Positions 53,952 through 62,591 of a DNA stretch of 64,000 nucleotides are shown here, piece after piece (the stretch's first letter is position 1; every line of letters starts with the position of its first letter). Position numbers and translations under genes: made by a program. Origin of the DNA: Acinetobacter calcoaceticus DSM 30006 = CIP 81.8 (GTDB lineage: Bacteria; Pseudomonadota; Gammaproteobacteria; Pseudomonadales; Moraxellaceae); contig NZ_KB849780.1 in NCBI RefSeq assembly GCF_000368965.1, positions 1,612,145 to 1,676,144 on the forward strand. The letters are read 5' to 3'. The notes below the pieces were generated by a model. That model saw only the letters and a list, made by a program, of their open reading frames with translations, was not told where the DNA came from and searched no databases.

Positions 53952-55248
53952 AATATTTTTCTTCAAAAATTGATAATATTGAATCTAATTTATTCGAAAC
54001 AAATTCTAACTCTTCATCATCAATAATTAATGGTGGACAGAAGTAAATTTTATTTTGCAGAACTAAAGTAGAGATACCCTCATTTAGTAATTCTGCTTTT
54101 AGAAATTTTATTTCTTCTGAATCATTCAAAAATGGTTCTCTAGAAGCTTTAGTTTTTACTAGTTCTATGACCCAAAATAAGCCTAGACCTCTTACATCTC
54201 CAACTAATTTATTTTCTTTCCACCTTTTTGCTTGATTGTTTGAAATTTCTATACCAAGAAATTTGGCTCGGCTAATCAGGTTATCTTTTTCCATTATTTC
54301 TATTGCAGCCACAGCGCTAGCACAAGCAAGCGGATGCCCATAATATGTTCCGCCACCAGGAAAATATTCAGTTTCAAAAGTCTTAGCTATTTTTTCAGAA
54401 ATCGCTACTCCTCCTAAAGGGATGTAACCTGAATTTACACCTTTGGCAAATGTAATTAGATCTGGTACAACTGACCAATTGTTTACAGAGAACCATTCTC
54501 CACACCTACCGAATCCCATCATTACTTCATCACAAACTAATAGAATATTGTGTTGATCACATAACTGTCTTAGTTGTTCTAAATAGCCCTGTGGAGGAAC
54601 TATTCCTCCATTTGAGCCAACTATAGGCTCTATAAAAATTGCAGCAATATTTTCAGGTCCTTCCCCTTCAATAATATTTGATAGGTGGGTAATAGCCCTA
54701 TATGTCTCTTCTGCTTCAGATGTAGAAAAAAACTTACTTTGATAACTATTTGGTCCTTGAAAATGAATTACCCCCGGTATACCTGGCTCATTTTTCAATC
54801 TTCTTTTATCACCTGTAAGACTCATGGCTCCAGCCGTGGAACCATGATAACTATTGTACATTGATAATATTTTGTGCTTTTTAGTATGGATTCTTGAAAT
54901 TTTTATAGCATTTTCTATTGCTTCTGTACCGCTATTAGTAAATAGAATTTTATTCAGATCACCAGGTGTATGCTTTGCAATCAGATTAGCAGCTTTTATT
55001 CTAGCTTCGGATACAAACACTTGAGAGACAGAACACAATGTTTCAGTTTGTTTTTTTATTGCATCAACCATAGCTGGATGCTGATGCCCCAAATTTAAAT
55101 TTACTCTCTGACTACTTAAATCAAAATATCTTTTCCCTTTTTCATCAAAAAACCATACCCCTTGTCCACCTACAATTATTGGAGACTCTTCTCCAGTTTG
55201 CACAGACCATGATCTAAATAAATTTCGCTGTTGATGATTTTTATCCAT
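53941..55248 (-). CDS. Class III PLP aminotransferase
   Basis: 435 residues. All fold-type I class III marks are present: NLGHQHPAMVDAIKKQ, FTNSGTEAIENAIKI, MYNSYHGSTAGAMSL, FIEPIVGSNGGIVPP, CDEVMMGFGR, and PLP Lys in FAKGVNSGYIPLGG. Omega- or beta-amino donors are usual for this class. It starts 6 bases after the oxygenase gene, in a six-gene minus-strand operon. The substrate is unknown. Confidence 0.92.
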   Translation of the reverse strand: MDKNHQQRNLFRSWSVQTGEESPIIVGGQGVWFFDEKGKRYFDLSSQRVNLNLGHQHPAMVDAIKKQTETLCSVSQVFVSEARIKAANLIAKHTPGDLNKILFTNSGTEAIENAIKISRIHTKKHKILSMYNSYHGSTAGAMSLTGDKRRLKNEPGIPGVIHFQGPNSYQSKFFSTSEAEETYRAITHLSNIIEGEGPENIAAIFIEPIVGSNGGIVPPQGYLEQLRQLCDQHNILLVCDEVMMGFGRCGEWFSVNNWSVVPDLITFAKGVNSGYIPLGGVAISEKIAKTFETEYFPGGGTYYGHPLACASAVAAIEIMEKDNLISRAKFLGIEISNNQAKRWKENKLVGDVRGLGLFWVIELVKTKASREPFLNDSEEIKFLKAELLNEGISTLVLQNKIYFCPPLIIDDEELEFVSNKLDSILSIFEEKYYEY

Positions 55249-55254
55249 TGGTAA

Positions 55255-56274
55255 TTATCCTTTAATTAAATAATTCGTACCAACGACCAAATGATGTCTG
55301 TGATTACTAATATCATCTACATTTACGGTCTTCATCATCCATCGCGTCCAAGCTGCTTCTGGATCATTTAACTCAATAATCTCTTTACCATGTACAGAAT
55401 AATTATTAGCAACAGCTATAAAGTCACCTGGTAACATTTGAACTCTTTTTTTCATGCTGTGCATAACTGCGATAACTTTATCTATAAGTCCTTGATGAAC
55501 TGGGCTAACTGCAACCGTTCTATTCTCAAAAAAACGGATATCATAATCACCACTAAAAATAGGATGTTTGTCTGCTTCACCAACATCATATTTTCCATCT
55601 AAGACAGTCAAATCATCAAAAGGAGTATAAAAATTTGGGCTTCTAAGTAATGTAATTTCTTCTTCTGAAAATTGATTATATACATCCAAATTTCTCACAA
55701 AGGTAGTACACACTGAATTTTCGATTGGCGATCTTATCGAAAGCATATGAACATAATCTGGTCTTACGAAATGATTTGCCAAGTCTTTATGAAAATTGAT
55801 TGATTGATATGCTTTTTGAGATTGCGTGTTTTGAAGTTTTTTTGATGGATAAATATCCTGAAAAACATCTCCGTTGTTAACATTTACATAGCCAATTGCT
55901 GTACTAGATGACAAATGTGAAATTAGAGCTAAACAAGCTTCTGAAATAAAGGTTTTCTTTAATTCATATTTCGACAATACTGGTTTTTCATTATCAAAAA
56001 CTGGAACATTCTCATCGTATGGCATATTTTTAATAAAAAGGAATGGTTTTTCTATAAATGAGCCATTGCTAAATTTTTTAAATACACTAACAAACTCTTC
56101 AAAGTTATTTAGCTCAAGTATTTTATTTTTTATTCCATCTACCTGAATAGAAAATGCTTCATATTGTTTATAAGGATCAGCTGTTATTTCAGAAAATAAA
56201 TTTTCTAAAATAAATTTTTGTTCATTAGTTAGAATATAATCTTCTTCCATTTCACATATTGTATTATTTTTCAT
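55255..56274 (-). CDS. Clavaminate-synthase-like Fe(II)/2OG oxygenase (AsnO/SyrP-like)
   Basis: 339 residues. Facial triad visible: H162 and D164 (NFHKDLANHF) and distal H295 (NNYSVHGKEI), with the 2OG-binding Arg311 (WTRWMMKT). Length and the QSINFHKD motif suit the CAS-like/AsnO group that beta-hydroxylates amino acids. It opens the operon, so hydroxylation is probably an early step. A mostly empty, AT-rich promoter region lies upstream. Confidence 0.85.
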   Translation of the reverse strand: MKNNTICEMEEDYILTNEQKFILENLFSEITADPYKQYEAFSIQVDGIKNKILELNNFEEFVSVFKKFSNGSFIEKPFLFIKNMPYDENVPVFDNEKPVLSKYELKKTFISEACLALISHLSSSTAIGYVNVNNGDVFQDIYPSKKLQNTQSQKAYQSINFHKDLANHFVRPDYVHMLSIRSPIENSVCTTFVRNLDVYNQFSEEEITLLRSPNFYTPFDDLTVLDGKYDVGEADKHPIFSGDYDIRFFENRTVAVSPVHQGLIDKVIAVMHSMKKRVQMLPGDFIAVANNYSVHGKEIIELNDPEAAWTRWMMKTVNVDDISNHRHHLVVGTNYLIKG

Positions 56275-56677
56275 ATTAAGCCTACTTTAGTGTTGTTAGC
56301 TCAAAAAAGAATATATAAATTTTCTTAACATTTTGTTGTGAAAAGCTTGTTTGTTTTGCCAAAAAGTTAGTCATTAAAAAAATTTTTTACTTTTCACACA
56401 ATTAAAAATAGTTCATCTTATCTTAACAATTATGTTTTATAAGCCTTATCAATTTTTTTTGGGAGCATACTGAATCAGGTATAGACAGAAACATAAAAAA
56501 TGGTTATGCAAACTTCACTTAATTAAATATTTTTTATTTATATATAAAGATAGTAGATTTATTGAATAAATTATGTTTAATAGACAAGGTCAGTTAACTA
56601 AAATTTTAATTTTATTATTCAAACTCTATAGTTAACGAGTAATTATTATTTAACCATCTTTTAACTTTTTATATCTT
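56275..56677. promoter_or_regulatory. Divergent promoter region of the biosynthetic cluster
   Basis: 403 bases, extremely AT-rich, between the oxygenase start (minus) and the AraC start (plus). AraC sites are expected here, but I could not define a repeat with confidence. No ORF is seen. Confidence 0.5.
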
Positions 56678-57388
56678 ATGGAACATTCAATAAAACTTTC
56701 TGTTAGAACTTACACACAAATGATTCATGGACATGATCATCCTTATCACCAAATTCTTATACCAATTTTTGGGAAAATTGATCTTCAAATCGATGGTTGC
56801 TGGATAAATATTTCATATGGCAAGGCAGCTGTAATACGTAAAAATTTATTTCACCATTTTAAAGCTGATGAAAAATTTCGTTTTATTGTACTTGATCTAA
56901 ATTGCCTACCAGAAAATATTTGTGACAAAAAAGTTTTTACTTTAGATGAAAGTCTATTGAAGTACATTTCATTTGTTGATGAAAAACTTATGAATGATCA
57001 CAACATAAATCTAGAAAAATCTATGTCTAACCTATTATATGAGCTTTTAGAAAACTTGAAGTTTAAAGGTGAACTAGATACCAGAATTTACAAGGTAATC
57101 AATATCATTTCTGAAAATATTAACCATCAATATAGTTTAGATGAGCTTTGTTCAATTGCTCACTTAAGTAAAAGCCAGCTCAAAGTTCTTTTTAAAAAAA
57201 ATATAGGATTATCCATAAGAGAGTACTGTAGTAATGAAAGAATGAAAAAAGCTGTGAGCCTTTTAGTTAATACTGACATGCCTCTAACTATCATTGCAGC
57301 TCATTGTGGATATCAAAATTTGTCAGCTTTCTCAAAGAGGTTTTCTGAATACCACGGAATCCCTCCTACAAAATATAGAAGCAAATAA
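56678..57388 (+). CDS. AraC-family regulator of the biosynthetic cluster
   Basis: 236 residues. N-terminal cupin-like part (HDHPYHQILIPIFGKIDLQIDG), C-terminal double HTH (YSLDELCSIAHLSKSQLKVLFKKNIG, then PLTIIAAHCGYQNLSAFSKRFSEYHGIPPTKYR); residues listed only in part. Divergent from the operon and followed by the dioxygenase and exporter genes, hence the likely pathway regulator. Confidence 0.88.
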   Translation: MEHSIKLSVRTYTQMIHGHDHPYHQILIPIFGKIDLQIDGCWINISYGKAAVIRKNLFHHFKADEKFRFIVLDLNCLPENICDKKVFTLDESLLKYISFVDEKLMNDHNINLEKSMSNLLYELLENLKFKGELDTRIYKVINIISENINHQYSLDELCSIAHLSKSQLKVLFKKNIGLSIREYCSNERMKKAVSLLVNTDMPLTIIAAHCGYQNLSAFSKRFSEYHGIPPTKYRSK

Positions 57389-57432
57389 CTAGCTATTTGA
57401 CAAAATAAACAAGCTTTCCAGTAAAAACATAC

Positions 57433-58398
57433 ATGAAAAACTATTTAGTATTTCTAAAGTTCTTATGGGAATACAATATTATGAAAGTTATTGAGCATAA
57501 AACTGATTTATTAGATTCTATAAAAAAATTAAAATCTATCTACCAAGAAAATAAGGTGATATTTATAGATGGAAAAAGAGTAAGTGAACTTTTAAAGATG
57601 TTGGGCGCGAGTGAAAATGATATTGAGAAGTTGCGATTTGTTAGTGATAATTTAAAAAAAGATCCTACTTTAAATTTTAGAGAATCCAGAAGTGGTCGTT
57701 TTGTATTTGATTTTAAAAGAAATACTATCTATAGAACTGAATTTCAACCTTTTATTTTATCTAAACAAGAAGATTTCGTGCGACATGACTCTGGGAAAAT
57801 ACGACATTTTTATGGTATAAGCGAAAGCCTTTCTGATAATTCAGCCTTTCAGGCCCTATTAAAATTAAAACACCTCCTTATACAAAATATTTCATTTTCT
57901 CCTAGACCTCACCTTGATTATAAGTCTAAAGATTGGGTGACTACAGTTTTCCATCTTAGAACGATTACTGATAGTCAAACTGTAGGTGAACCAGCTTTAG
58001 AAGGTGTTCACTCAGATGGTGTAGATCATACTATGACTGTTTTATTTGGTCATAATAATATGGGGATAAATAGTGCAATCTCATATATTCATTCAATGGA
58101 GCAAAAGACAAGTATAAGCACAAAAGAAGCAGATCCATCACATATTTTAGGGCAGTTTCAACATTGGGATTTTTTAGATACTTTACTTATAGTTGACCAT
58201 GAACGTAAGCACAGTTTAACTGCTGTTAAACGTTTAGATGAAAGACATAATGCAACAAGAGATATGCTTATATTGTTTACCCGAAAACCTACTTTAATGA
58301 CACATATTTCATATCAATTTGACTCTAAAGAAGCTCATCCAGATTATCCAGTAGAATTTCTAGCCTATCATCAAGGAAAACTCCTTGAATCAATCTAA
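57433..58398 (+). CDS. 2OG-Fe(II) dioxygenase (PF10014-like, amino acid hydroxylase type)
   Basis: Up to 321 residues; an internal ATG at 57481 gives 305 and may be the true start, since neither has a strong ribosome site. Facial triad H193, D195 (GVHSDGVDHTM) and distal H260 (HERKHSL), with RPHLDYKSKDW before it. This matches the family that includes L-isoleucine dioxygenase, which hydroxylates free amino acids. It ends 14 bases inside the exporter gene. Confidence 0.82.
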   Translation: MKNYLVFLKFLWEYNIMKVIEHKTDLLDSIKKLKSIYQENKVIFIDGKRVSELLKMLGASENDIEKLRFVSDNLKKDPTLNFRESRSGRFVFDFKRNTIYRTEFQPFILSKQEDFVRHDSGKIRHFYGISESLSDNSAFQALLKLKHLLIQNISFSPRPHLDYKSKDWVTTVFHLRTITDSQTVGEPALEGVHSDGVDHTMTVLFGHNNMGINSAISYIHSMEQKTSISTKEADPSHILGQFQHWDFLDTLLIVDHERKHSLTAVKRLDERHNATRDMLILFTRKPTLMTHISYQFDSKEAHPDYPVEFLAYHQGKLLESI

Positions 58399-59251
58399 TT
58401 TAACTAACAAGTTATTTCCTGTAATCTTTTTAATTATTTGGAGCTTGGGTGCAATTTTCACTAAACTTGGATTGCACTATTCTTCGATTTGGAGTTTTCT
58501 ATTTTTAAGATCTTCAATTGCCTTAATTCTACTATTTTTAATTATAATTTTTTATAGGCAAAAGAAGGACCTTTTTCCAAAAAAAGAACAAATATTTAAA
58601 ATCATATTTACTGGTCTTTTACTTCAGTTTTTATATTTAGTATTTTATTTTTACTCAATTAAAACAGGCATTTCACTAGGCCTAGTAATTTTAGTTCTTG
58701 GCACTCAACCGCTATTAACTGTTTTCTTCAATATTAAATCACTAACTTTATCAAAATTTTTATTAGTAATAATTAGCTTTGCAGGATTATTTATCACAGT
58801 TACAAGTTATAAATCTTCCAATAATTTCAACTTATTGGGATTTATTTTTTCTTTTATCGCACTTTTATCAATTACAACAGGTACATACTTACAATCAAAA
58901 ATTCACTCTAACATTTTATCGGCTTTAGCAATACAAACATTTATTACATGGTTGTGCTTTTTTATAATAATTTTATACAGTGGATTGCACGTAACATGGA
59001 ATATTTCTTTTATAGCATCATTACTTTGGATGGGTGGTGTTGTCTCTGTTATTGCATTTCTTTTACTAAATTACATGCTTTCAAAAAATACAGCAGAAAA
59101 TGTCAGTATGTTATTTTTACTTCTCCCTATATCAACATTTATATTGGACGCTATTATATTTAAAACTCCCTTCCCTCTAACTTCAATGATTGGAGTATTG
59201 ATAGTAATGGTCTCAGTTTTTATATTTCAAAAAAAGTTTCGTACTAACTAG
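58385..59251 (+). CDS. EamA/DMT-type exporter of the biosynthetic cluster
   Basis: 288 residues, ten membrane spans in two EamA halves (WSLGAIFTKLGLHYSS at the start of the first; MGGVVSVIAFLLLNYMLS in the second). A TTG start at 58385 overlaps the dioxygenase gene, with AAGGA 7-8 bases upstream. It probably exports the finished amino-acid-like product or gives self-protection. Confidence 0.82.
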   Translation: MNQSNLTNKLFPVIFLIIWSLGAIFTKLGLHYSSIWSFLFLRSSIALILLFLIIIFYRQKKDLFPKKEQIFKIIFTGLLLQFLYLVFYFYSIKTGISLGLVILVLGTQPLLTVFFNIKSLTLSKFLLVIISFAGLFITVTSYKSSNNFNLLGFIFSFIALLSITTGTYLQSKIHSNILSALAIQTFITWLCFFIIILYSGLHVTWNISFIASLLWMGGVVSVIAFLLLNYMLSKNTAENVSMLFLLLPISTFILDAIIFKTPFPLTSMIGVLIVMVSVFIFQKKFRTN

Positions 59252-59315
59252 AATAGACTATTTTAAAATCTCCTATAGTCTACTCTAGTTCTTTATTTAA
59301 ATATTCTATAATGTT

Positions 59316-59894
59316 TCAGTCAATTCTATTCCTACTAACTTTATACCCATCCCAAAAAAAATACTCAAGCAACCGCTCTCTTTCATCTGGTTTGTTGGGG
59401 TCTAAAAGCTGAACCATCGCACCATCAATCACGAACAAAAACATGTGTGCATCTTGTTTTGAAGCATTTGCATTGGTGGTTAAAAGCAAATTATAGATTT
59501 CATTAATGAACCAGTTTCGATAGTCAATTACGGTCTGATAAGCCTTTGGATGTGTTTTCGAAATTTCAAAAATAGCTTTAAACGGCAAATGGTAAAGCCC
59601 TTCTAAGTCGGCATGTAAAAAGTAAATCTTGCGCAGTTTTTCAACTAGAGTTAATTCTTTTTGAATATAGATAATTGAAATTACCTCTTGTTTCAGGCCA
59701 TCTTTTTGAAAAGTTAGGCTCATTTCAATCAGCCTTTCTTTTGAATGAAAGTAGTTATAAAAAGTCGCTTTTGGGATTTTTGCCGACTCAATAATTCGGT
59801 CTACCCCAACATTGTGAAAGCCGTATTTATTAAAGAGAAATCTTGAAGTGTGAAGCACGCTTAAAGCACGAAATGGTAGGTCTGAATGTGGCAT
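59316..59894 (-). CDS. TetR-family regulator (copy 2)
   Basis: 192 residues from the ATG at 59894, chosen because it aligns with copy 1 at 27973-28527; the longer frame to 60005 adds an unrelated N-terminus. FRALSVLH, GFHNVGVDRIIESAKIPKATFYNYFHSKERLIEMSL and DAHMFLFVIDGAMVQLL are nearly identical to copy 1. A third, broken copy end is at 61007-61063. The structured RNA element lies 280 bases upstream, as for copy 1. Confidence 0.88.
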   Translation of the reverse strand: MPHSDLPFRALSVLHTSRFLFNKYGFHNVGVDRIIESAKIPKATFYNYFHSKERLIEMSLTFQKDGLKQEVISIIYIQKELTLVEKLRKIYFLHADLEGLYHLPFKAIFEISKTHPKAYQTVIDYRNWFINEIYNLLLTTNANASKQDAHMFLFVIDGAMVQLLDPNKPDERERLLEYFFWDGYKVSRNRID

Positions 59895-60170
59895 AGTTTT
59901 ACCGTTATAAAAAATTATTGTTGTATATAAATGAGATATAAAAACCTCTGCCCTTTTTGGGAGAAAAAAAGGCATAGCAAAGCCCATAAAGACTGTGCGT
60001 GGCACATCTCAAGTTTTATTGTTGATTAAGTTTTTGGTCGTGACGATTTAAAGCTTGAAAAGCCTATAGCCCATCAAACTGCTCTAAAAGTTTAAGTTGT
60101 GTCGTTATAGCTTTTGGCAGAGGCTGCCAAGAAATAATGAATGTGCAAAGCCAACTCCTTTTTATTTGGA

Positions 60171-60396
60171 GTTCTGCCAAAACATTATAAATTATGGTGG
60201 CAGAACGAAAGAGGGTTAGCAGACTGGTTTCGACTCCAGCACACCCGAGGGTGTCCCTCTCCCGTCCTACCGCTACGGGAGGGAACGAGATGTGCACACA
60301 AAACTATTCCTCAGAAGAAATAATCCTGATGTGGTCGAAAAAACGGTCTGCTAAAACCGACTGGCAATGTAGGCCAGCAGGCAAAGAATAGTATTC
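60171..60396. ncRNA. Conserved structured RNA element, copy 2 (C4/icd-leader-like?)
   Basis: Same helix order as copy 1: GTTCTGCC/GGCAGAAC (60171-60178 with 60199-60206; copy 1 has GTTTCACC/GGTGAAAC), AGCAGAC/GTCTGCT (60218-60224 with 60346-60352), ACACCC-GA-GGGTGT (60241-60254), TCCCGT/ACGGGA (60260-60280; copy 1 has a different pair) and CTGGC/GCCAG (60361-60377). The plus-strand frame 60194-60391 encodes VAERKRVSRL, PAHPRVSLSR and NYSSEEI, reminiscent of phage ash/icd-type leader proteins. I cannot tell whether the RNA, the peptide or both are functional. Confidence 0.6.
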
Positions 60397-60446
60397 AACC
60401 CTCTTTCAGTCAAGCACACGAAATGACAATCGTATTAAAATAGATC

Positions 60447-60470
60447 ATTAAAAAGTAAGGATAAATAATT
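60447..60470 (+). repeat. 24-bp direct repeat, left copy
   Basis: ATTAAAAAGTAAGGAT followed by AAATAATT. An identical copy is at 62435-62458. The repeats enclose 2 kb with two genes and a TetR fragment, suggesting a duplication or an insertion with target-site or att duplication. Confidence 0.75.
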
Positions 60471-60521
60471 GAGTTTCACTTACGCTTTCATATAATTATT
60501 GATTGTATAGTCGTGCAAATT

Positions 60522-60547
60522 AAAAAATCCCTCACATGAGAGATTTC
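60522..60547 (-). terminator. Terminator after the small genes 60554-60873
   Basis: On the minus strand AAATC-CTCA, loop, TGAG-GATTT and a T-run. Confidence 0.7.
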
Positions 60548-60553
60548 CTATAA

Positions 60554-60622
60554 TCAATTCTGTTTGATAGGCTCAAGTAGATCGCGAATATCTTTACTTT
60601 TTATATCAGTAACTTTAATCAT
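60554..60622 (-). CDS. Possible 22-residue peptide
   Basis: ATG at 60622 after AAAAAGG reads MIKVTDIKSKDIRDLLEPIK plus two residues and stops before a terminator. It lies 17 bases after the stop of the 77-residue gene, so it could be a translated tail of that unit or chance. Confidence 0.25.
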   Translation of the reverse strand: MIKVTDIKSKDIRDLLEPIKQN

Positions 60623-60639
60623 TACCTTTTTTTTACTTA

Positions 60640-60873
60640 TCATTCAGATCCATCTAGTCTAGCCTGACGAGTTTCTGTTAATTCTGCATGTAGTTTATTA
60701 TATTCGTCACGTGTGATATGACCTGTCACTAATAAAGTGCGTAATGTGCCATAAAGAAAGCCAATATCATAACCCAAAGCATAATCACTAACTTTATCTT
60801 CTTTAGATGAATTTCTAATGCCTTCAATACCTTGATTTAACCAATCTAATGCATCTTGTGTAGAGTATTCCAT
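60640..60873 (-). CDS. Small hypothetical protein (77 aa), phage-like
   Basis: Not recognised. 77 residues, acidic and helical: TQDALDWLNQGIEGIRNS, LGYDIGFLYGTLRTLLVTGHIT and DEYNKLHAELTE. Its form, short with a long amphipathic helix, recalls accessory genes of Acinetobacter prophages. Inside the 24-bp direct repeats. Confidence 0.55.
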   Translation of the reverse strand: MEYSTQDALDWLNQGIEGIRNSSKEDKVSDYALGYDIGFLYGTLRTLLVTGHITRDEYNKLHAELTETRQARLDGSE

Positions 60874-61006
60874 AATTCATAGATCTATATTAACAGCCCA
60901 AATATTAATAATGATCTATCTAATAAAGCAAATATAAATATTAAAAAATCTCTATTTATACTATTAGATGATCGCCCCACATGAATACGCTTTGGACCAA
61001 TTTTCC

Positions 61007-61063
61007 TCACCCAAACTCCAGCAAAAAATATTTAAGCAAGCGTTCTCTTTCATCCTTAATAAA
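61007..61063 (-). pseudogene. C-terminal remnant of a third TetR copy
   Basis: The minus strand reads DFIKDERERLLKYFLLEFG and a stop at 61007-61009, matching the C-terminus of the TetR at 59316-59894 (PDERERLLEYFF) and copy 1 (VDERDKLLNYFL). No N-terminal part is found upstream, so it is a truncated duplicate. Confidence 0.7.
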
Positions 61064-61108
61064 GTCGGTTTCTGAGTAAGATAAAAGTGTAACTTTTCAA
61101 GTGAGCCT

Positions 61109-62200
61109 CTATCTGCGGTCTATATATTCTAGGTAGCCTCTACCTACGAATGGCTGATCATAAAATTTACCTTGCCATGCATATGAAGAAACAAAACCAG
61201 CAGCTAATCCAAAACAATATGGCGTGTCTACATGTGCTGAAATATCTAAAACTTTTTGATTATTGTGATGAGCAATCCAGCGAAAAGTATTTGGTAAATT
61301 CATTGAAAAATTATCAGGAGTAATCTGTGGTTCTTCTTGAAGACTGGTGACTTCAAAAAGTATATCTCCGTTGTATTGAATTGACGTTCCATCTATATGA
61401 CGATAGTAAACAGAAGTCAAAATTGGTTGGTCTTCATAGCAAATAAAAGCCAACAATAACTGCTGTTCATGATCAATATTAATGACTTGATAACTAAAAA
61501 CTTTTACTGGAAGTTGTATATTCTCAACTAGCCATTTGTTTTTTAGCATTGAGGTAGCTATAGCTTTCCATGATTCAAGAGTACATAGCCCCTGAATCCT
61601 CTCACTATTCCCCTTTTGCTTGATATGGCCTTCATAATGCATTAGCACACTAAAGTGCTTATAAAAGTCACTATAGGCAAACCATGAAATAGCTTTTGTA
61701 GGTTTTAAATAAAGTTTTAGCTCTAAGTCTTCCCTTTTCGTAATTAATATAAATCCATCACCGTCCTCGTGCATGACAGTTTGATTGTCAAAATTAATAG
61801 CAAAAGGAGTTTGATTAAACTTGATATCATTTTTAATTGAAAAAGTTCTATAAGCTTCCGACGTTGTCGATAAAGCAGTTCCATGTACCAAAGAAGCTGT
61901 ATCACCTTTGCCATCTTTAGACATTTGATAATTAGTATCTGTAATCGTAAATCCTACATAACCTAAAACTGAAGCCCATGATAAGTATCTAAATGGTTCA
62001 GGTAAGTCGGGTATCATGATTCCATAATGTGTACTACCAAAGCGTTTGTACAAAGTATGAGAAGTGAGTTCAAAATCTTTTGGCAATGTCGATTGCCGCT
62101 CTGGTGTAACAGCTCCTAACAATGCCCCTGAAAGCTTAGCAACTTTTTGATTGGCTTTGTCCTTAAGACTCTTTGGTAATCTATGGCTTGAGATTAGCAT
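61109..62200 (-). CDS. Conserved hypothetical lipocalin-like protein (DUF6670/AttH-like?)
   Basis: 363 residues, no signal peptide or span. A beta-rich pattern with two halves: HYGIMIPDLPEPFRYLSWASV, EDGDGFILITKREDLELKLYLKPTK, and the final GRGYLEYIDRR, which resembles the closing GxGYxE motif of AttH/CrtC-type double-lipocalin proteins. Function unknown. It lies between the 24-bp direct repeats with the TetR remnant. Confidence 0.6.
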   Translation of the reverse strand: MLISSHRLPKSLKDKANQKVAKLSGALLGAVTPERQSTLPKDFELTSHTLYKRFGSTHYGIMIPDLPEPFRYLSWASVLGYVGFTITDTNYQMSKDGKGDTASLVHGTALSTTSEAYRTFSIKNDIKFNQTPFAINFDNQTVMHEDGDGFILITKREDLELKLYLKPTKAISWFAYSDFYKHFSVLMHYEGHIKQKGNSERIQGLCTLESWKAIATSMLKNKWLVENIQLPVKVFSYQVINIDHEQQLLLAFICYEDQPILTSVYYRHIDGTSIQYNGDILFEVTSLQEEPQITPDNFSMNLPNTFRWIAHHNNQKVLDISAHVDTPYCFGLAAGFVSSYAWQGKFYDQPFVGRGYLEYIDRR

Positions 62201-62591
62201 TATTTAAGATCCTTTATTTTTATCTGCTTAAAAGATTGAGTTCCATATTAGAACTAGATGATTTCAAGTTGAATGTTAATAAGGGACATTTTATCTTACA
62301 CACACCTCCCACCTTTAAAATAAAAAATAAAAATCAATACTTTAAAATTAATTTCAACTAACTTATCACCTTTATAGCTTATATTTTCAATCCGATTTTC
62401 CCCATAACTTTTGATCAATTTAGGTCTATAAATTATTAAAAAGTAAGGATAAATAATTAAAATTTATTGTTAAATTGGGGTTTATAAAAAGCTTATCAAT
62501 CAAAGTTCTATCGGTATTTTAAAAGATCCAACTTGCAAAAAATCATCTATGATAATATTTTAGAGCAATTACTCTAAAATGAGATCTACTA
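62201..62591. other. Intergenic region with the right direct repeat
   Basis: AT-rich. It holds the second copy of the 24-bp repeat at 62435-62458 and presumably the promoters of both flanking genes. Nothing else seen. Confidence 0.5.
62435..62458 (+). repeat. 24-bp direct repeat, right copy
   Basis: Identical to 60447-60470, same orientation. Flanking bases differ on both sides, so the repeat is exactly bounded. Confidence 0.75.

Noticed and set aside
49778..59251. NRPS, PKS or siderophore cluster
   Set aside because: No carrier, condensation or ketosynthase domain and no receptor gene; the AMP ligase is a single domain.
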